This document shows, piece after piece, positions 14,613 to 15,246 of a DNA stretch of 15,246 bases. Under the pieces are notes generated by a model, which ran no database searches, was not told the DNA's origin, and was given only the letters and a program-made list of their open reading frames with translations. Every line of letters begins with the position of its first letter. The first letter of the stretch is position 1. Both the position numbers and the translations under genes were made by a program. The DNA is from JBCBJX01 sp038522735 (GTDB taxonomy: Bacteria > Pseudomonadota > Alphaproteobacteria > Caulobacterales > Parvularculaceae): contig JBCBJX010000081.1 of assembly GCA_038522735.1 (NCBI GenBank), forward strand, positions 1 through 15,246, given 5' to 3'.

Positions 14613-14933
14613 TCAGCCCTGAAACTCCGGAAGGCGCACCACCAGGCCGTCGAGATCGTCGGAGACCTTGATCTGGCAGGAGAGGCGGGAGTTCTCTTTG
14701 GCGTCGTGGGCGAAGTCGAGCATGGAGGCCTCCATGGTCGAGGCCTCGCCGACCTTCTGCCGCCACGCCTCGTCCACATAGACGTGGCAGGTCGCGCAGG
14801 CGCAGGCGCCGCCGCAATCGGCGTCGATGCCGGGGACGGAATGCTTCAGCGCGGTCTCCATGACGGACATGCCGTTCTGGGCCTCGACGACGTGTTCTTC
14901 GCCGGAATGTTCGATGTAGGTGATCTTCGCCAT
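14613..14933 (-). CDS. 2Fe-2S ferredoxin, adrenodoxin/FdVI type
   Basis: A 106-residue soluble electron carrier with a [2Fe-2S] cluster. The four ligands fit the adrenodoxin pattern C-x5-C-x2-C-x36-C: Cys40, Cys46, Cys49 and Cys86, in DADCGGACACATCHVYV and RLSCQIKV. Cys44 is an additional, non-ligand cysteine. The N-terminal beta-grasp strands (AKITYIEHSGEEHVVEA) and the helix EASMLDFA are typical. Members of this group serve iron-sulfur cluster assembly or donate electrons to P450 and other oxygenases; the partner reductase is not in the window, so the exact job is open. The start is ATG 14933 with a weak Shine-Dalgarno. It is the first gene of a minus-strand run with the barrel protein and mmcB. 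Confidence 0.93.
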   Translation of the reverse strand: MAKITYIEHSGEEHVVEAQNGMSVMETALKHSVPGIDADCGGACACATCHVYVDEAWRQKVGEASTMEASMLDFAHDAKENSRLSCQIKVSDDLDGLVVRLPEFQG

Positions 14934-14970
14934 GCGTCTTCGGGTCCTGCTGATCTTCTAGCGTCAGGGC

Positions 14971-14999
14971 GGTGTAGCGCCCCCGTTCGCGTCTGTCAG
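14971..14999 (-). promoter_or_regulatory. Candidate promoter of the ferredoxin gene
   Basis: On the minus strand CTGACA (14999-14994) and TACACC (14976-14971) are 17 bases apart, and the predicted start is about 30 bases before the ATG. The -35 box matches five of six consensus bases; the -10 matches three of six. Apart from this and a hairpin at the tsaE end, I see only GC-rich sequence in the 146-base divergent gap 14934-15079. Confidence 0.35.
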
Positions 15000-15061
15000 C
15001 GCGCCGCGCGCCCGCGACTTGCCGCAGCCTGCCGGCGGCGCCTTGACGGCGGCGGAGGGCG

Positions 15062-15082
15062 CATCCCACGAGGGCGGGGATG
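15062..15082 (+). repeat. Inverted repeat over the tsaE start
   Basis: CATCCC (15062-15067) and GGGATG (15077-15082) are perfect arms around a nine-base loop. The second arm contains the first candidate ATG of tsaE. The loop region CCCACGAGGGCGGG resembles CCCACGAGGCGGG at 13149-13161. Confidence 0.4.
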
Positions 15083-15246
15083 ACACGCATGGCGCTTCCG
15101 GACCCCGCGGCGACCGAGGCCCTCGGCCGCGCCCTTGCGCGCGATCTTAAGGCCGGGGACGCGATCCTGCTGGAAGGCGGTCTCGGCGCGGGGAAAACGA
15201 CCCTCGCCCGGGCGCTGATCGCCGAGGCGACCGGCGAGGCGGACGC
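15080..15246 (+). CDS. tsaE: tRNA threonylcarbamoyladenosine biosynthesis ATPase TsaE, 3'-truncated
   Basis: TsaE is the ATPase subunit that works with TsaB and TsaD to make the t6A modification at position 37 of ANN-reading tRNAs. Only about 55 residues are in the window. They show the family's N-terminus (LPDPAATEALGRALARDL) followed by the P-loop in LLEGGLGAGKTTLARAL, the characteristic TsaE/YjeE context. Two starts are possible: ATG 15080, with GAGG six bases upstream, or ATG 15089 (MALPDPAATE), with GGGGA eight bases upstream. The gene runs off the right edge in frame with no stop, so it is incomplete only because of the window. The adjacent ferredoxin gene is divergent. Confidence 0.88.
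   Translation, partial: MTRMALPDPAATEALGRALARDLKAGDAILLEGGLGAGKTTLARALIAEATGEAD

Noticed and set aside
14793..14814. Fifth cysteine in the ferredoxin cluster loop as a sign of an unusual cluster
   Set aside because: The classical four-ligand spacing is intact without Cys44, and extra cysteines in this loop are, to my recollection, not rare in alphaproteobacterial ferredoxins.
13563..15083. 506-codon open frame on the plus strand across mmcB, barrel and ferredoxin genes
   Set aside because: It is antisense to three recognisable genes and runs through their intergenic signals, and its translation has no domain. It is a GC-driven artefact.

Overview
This looks like a piece of the chromosome of a high-GC alphaproteobacterium. 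The evidence is the gene content: an alphaproteobacterial RegB/RegA redox two-component pair next to a SCO/SenC protein, an MmcB-family protein, an adrenodoxin-type ferredoxin, an intracellular polyhydroxyalkanoate depolymerase with a cysteine nucleophile, and a 2Fe-2S/TsaE neighbourhood. I cannot name the genus. Both ends cut through genes: htpX has lost its 5' part and tsaE its 3' part. No tRNA, rRNA, CRISPR array, IS element or prophage gene is visible. The longest stretch without a gene is about 160 bases, and most gaps are far shorter.

Layout, left to right. (1) htpX 3' part (+), then a glutaminase (+) with the full animal-type architecture of EF-hand-like region, serine-dependent glutaminase domain and ankyrin repeats. 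It runs tail to tail, with only four bases between, into polA (-). (2) polA is divergent from a small SRPBCC-fold protein (+), whose stop codon overlaps that of phaZ (-). (3) A redox block: a SCO1/SenC copper lipoprotein (-), divergent across about 30 bases from regB-regA (+), in a different order from the classical Rhodobacter cluster. (4) A GNAT acetyltransferase (-), divergent from a periplasmic two-domain M16 peptidase (+). (5) mmcB (-), an outer-membrane beta-barrel protein (-) and a 2Fe-2S ferredoxin (-), all on one strand, with an intrinsic-terminator-like hairpin between the barrel gene and mmcB. (6) The start of tsaE (+).

How the genes work together. The clearest functional unit is SCO plus RegB/RegA: RegB senses quinone and thiol redox state, RegA is the response regulator, and SCO serves cytochrome oxidase copper-site assembly. 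The other genes are mostly housekeeping: protein quality control, DNA replication and repair, PHA mobilisation and tRNA modification.

I did not find an obvious new multi-gene system. The observations most worth a second look are the eukaryote-like glutaminase, including changes in its activation loop; a 12-bp inverted repeat with a one-base bulge that would pair the 5' leader of the beta-barrel mRNA with its own start codon; the rearranged reg/SCO locus; and several intergenic palindromes.
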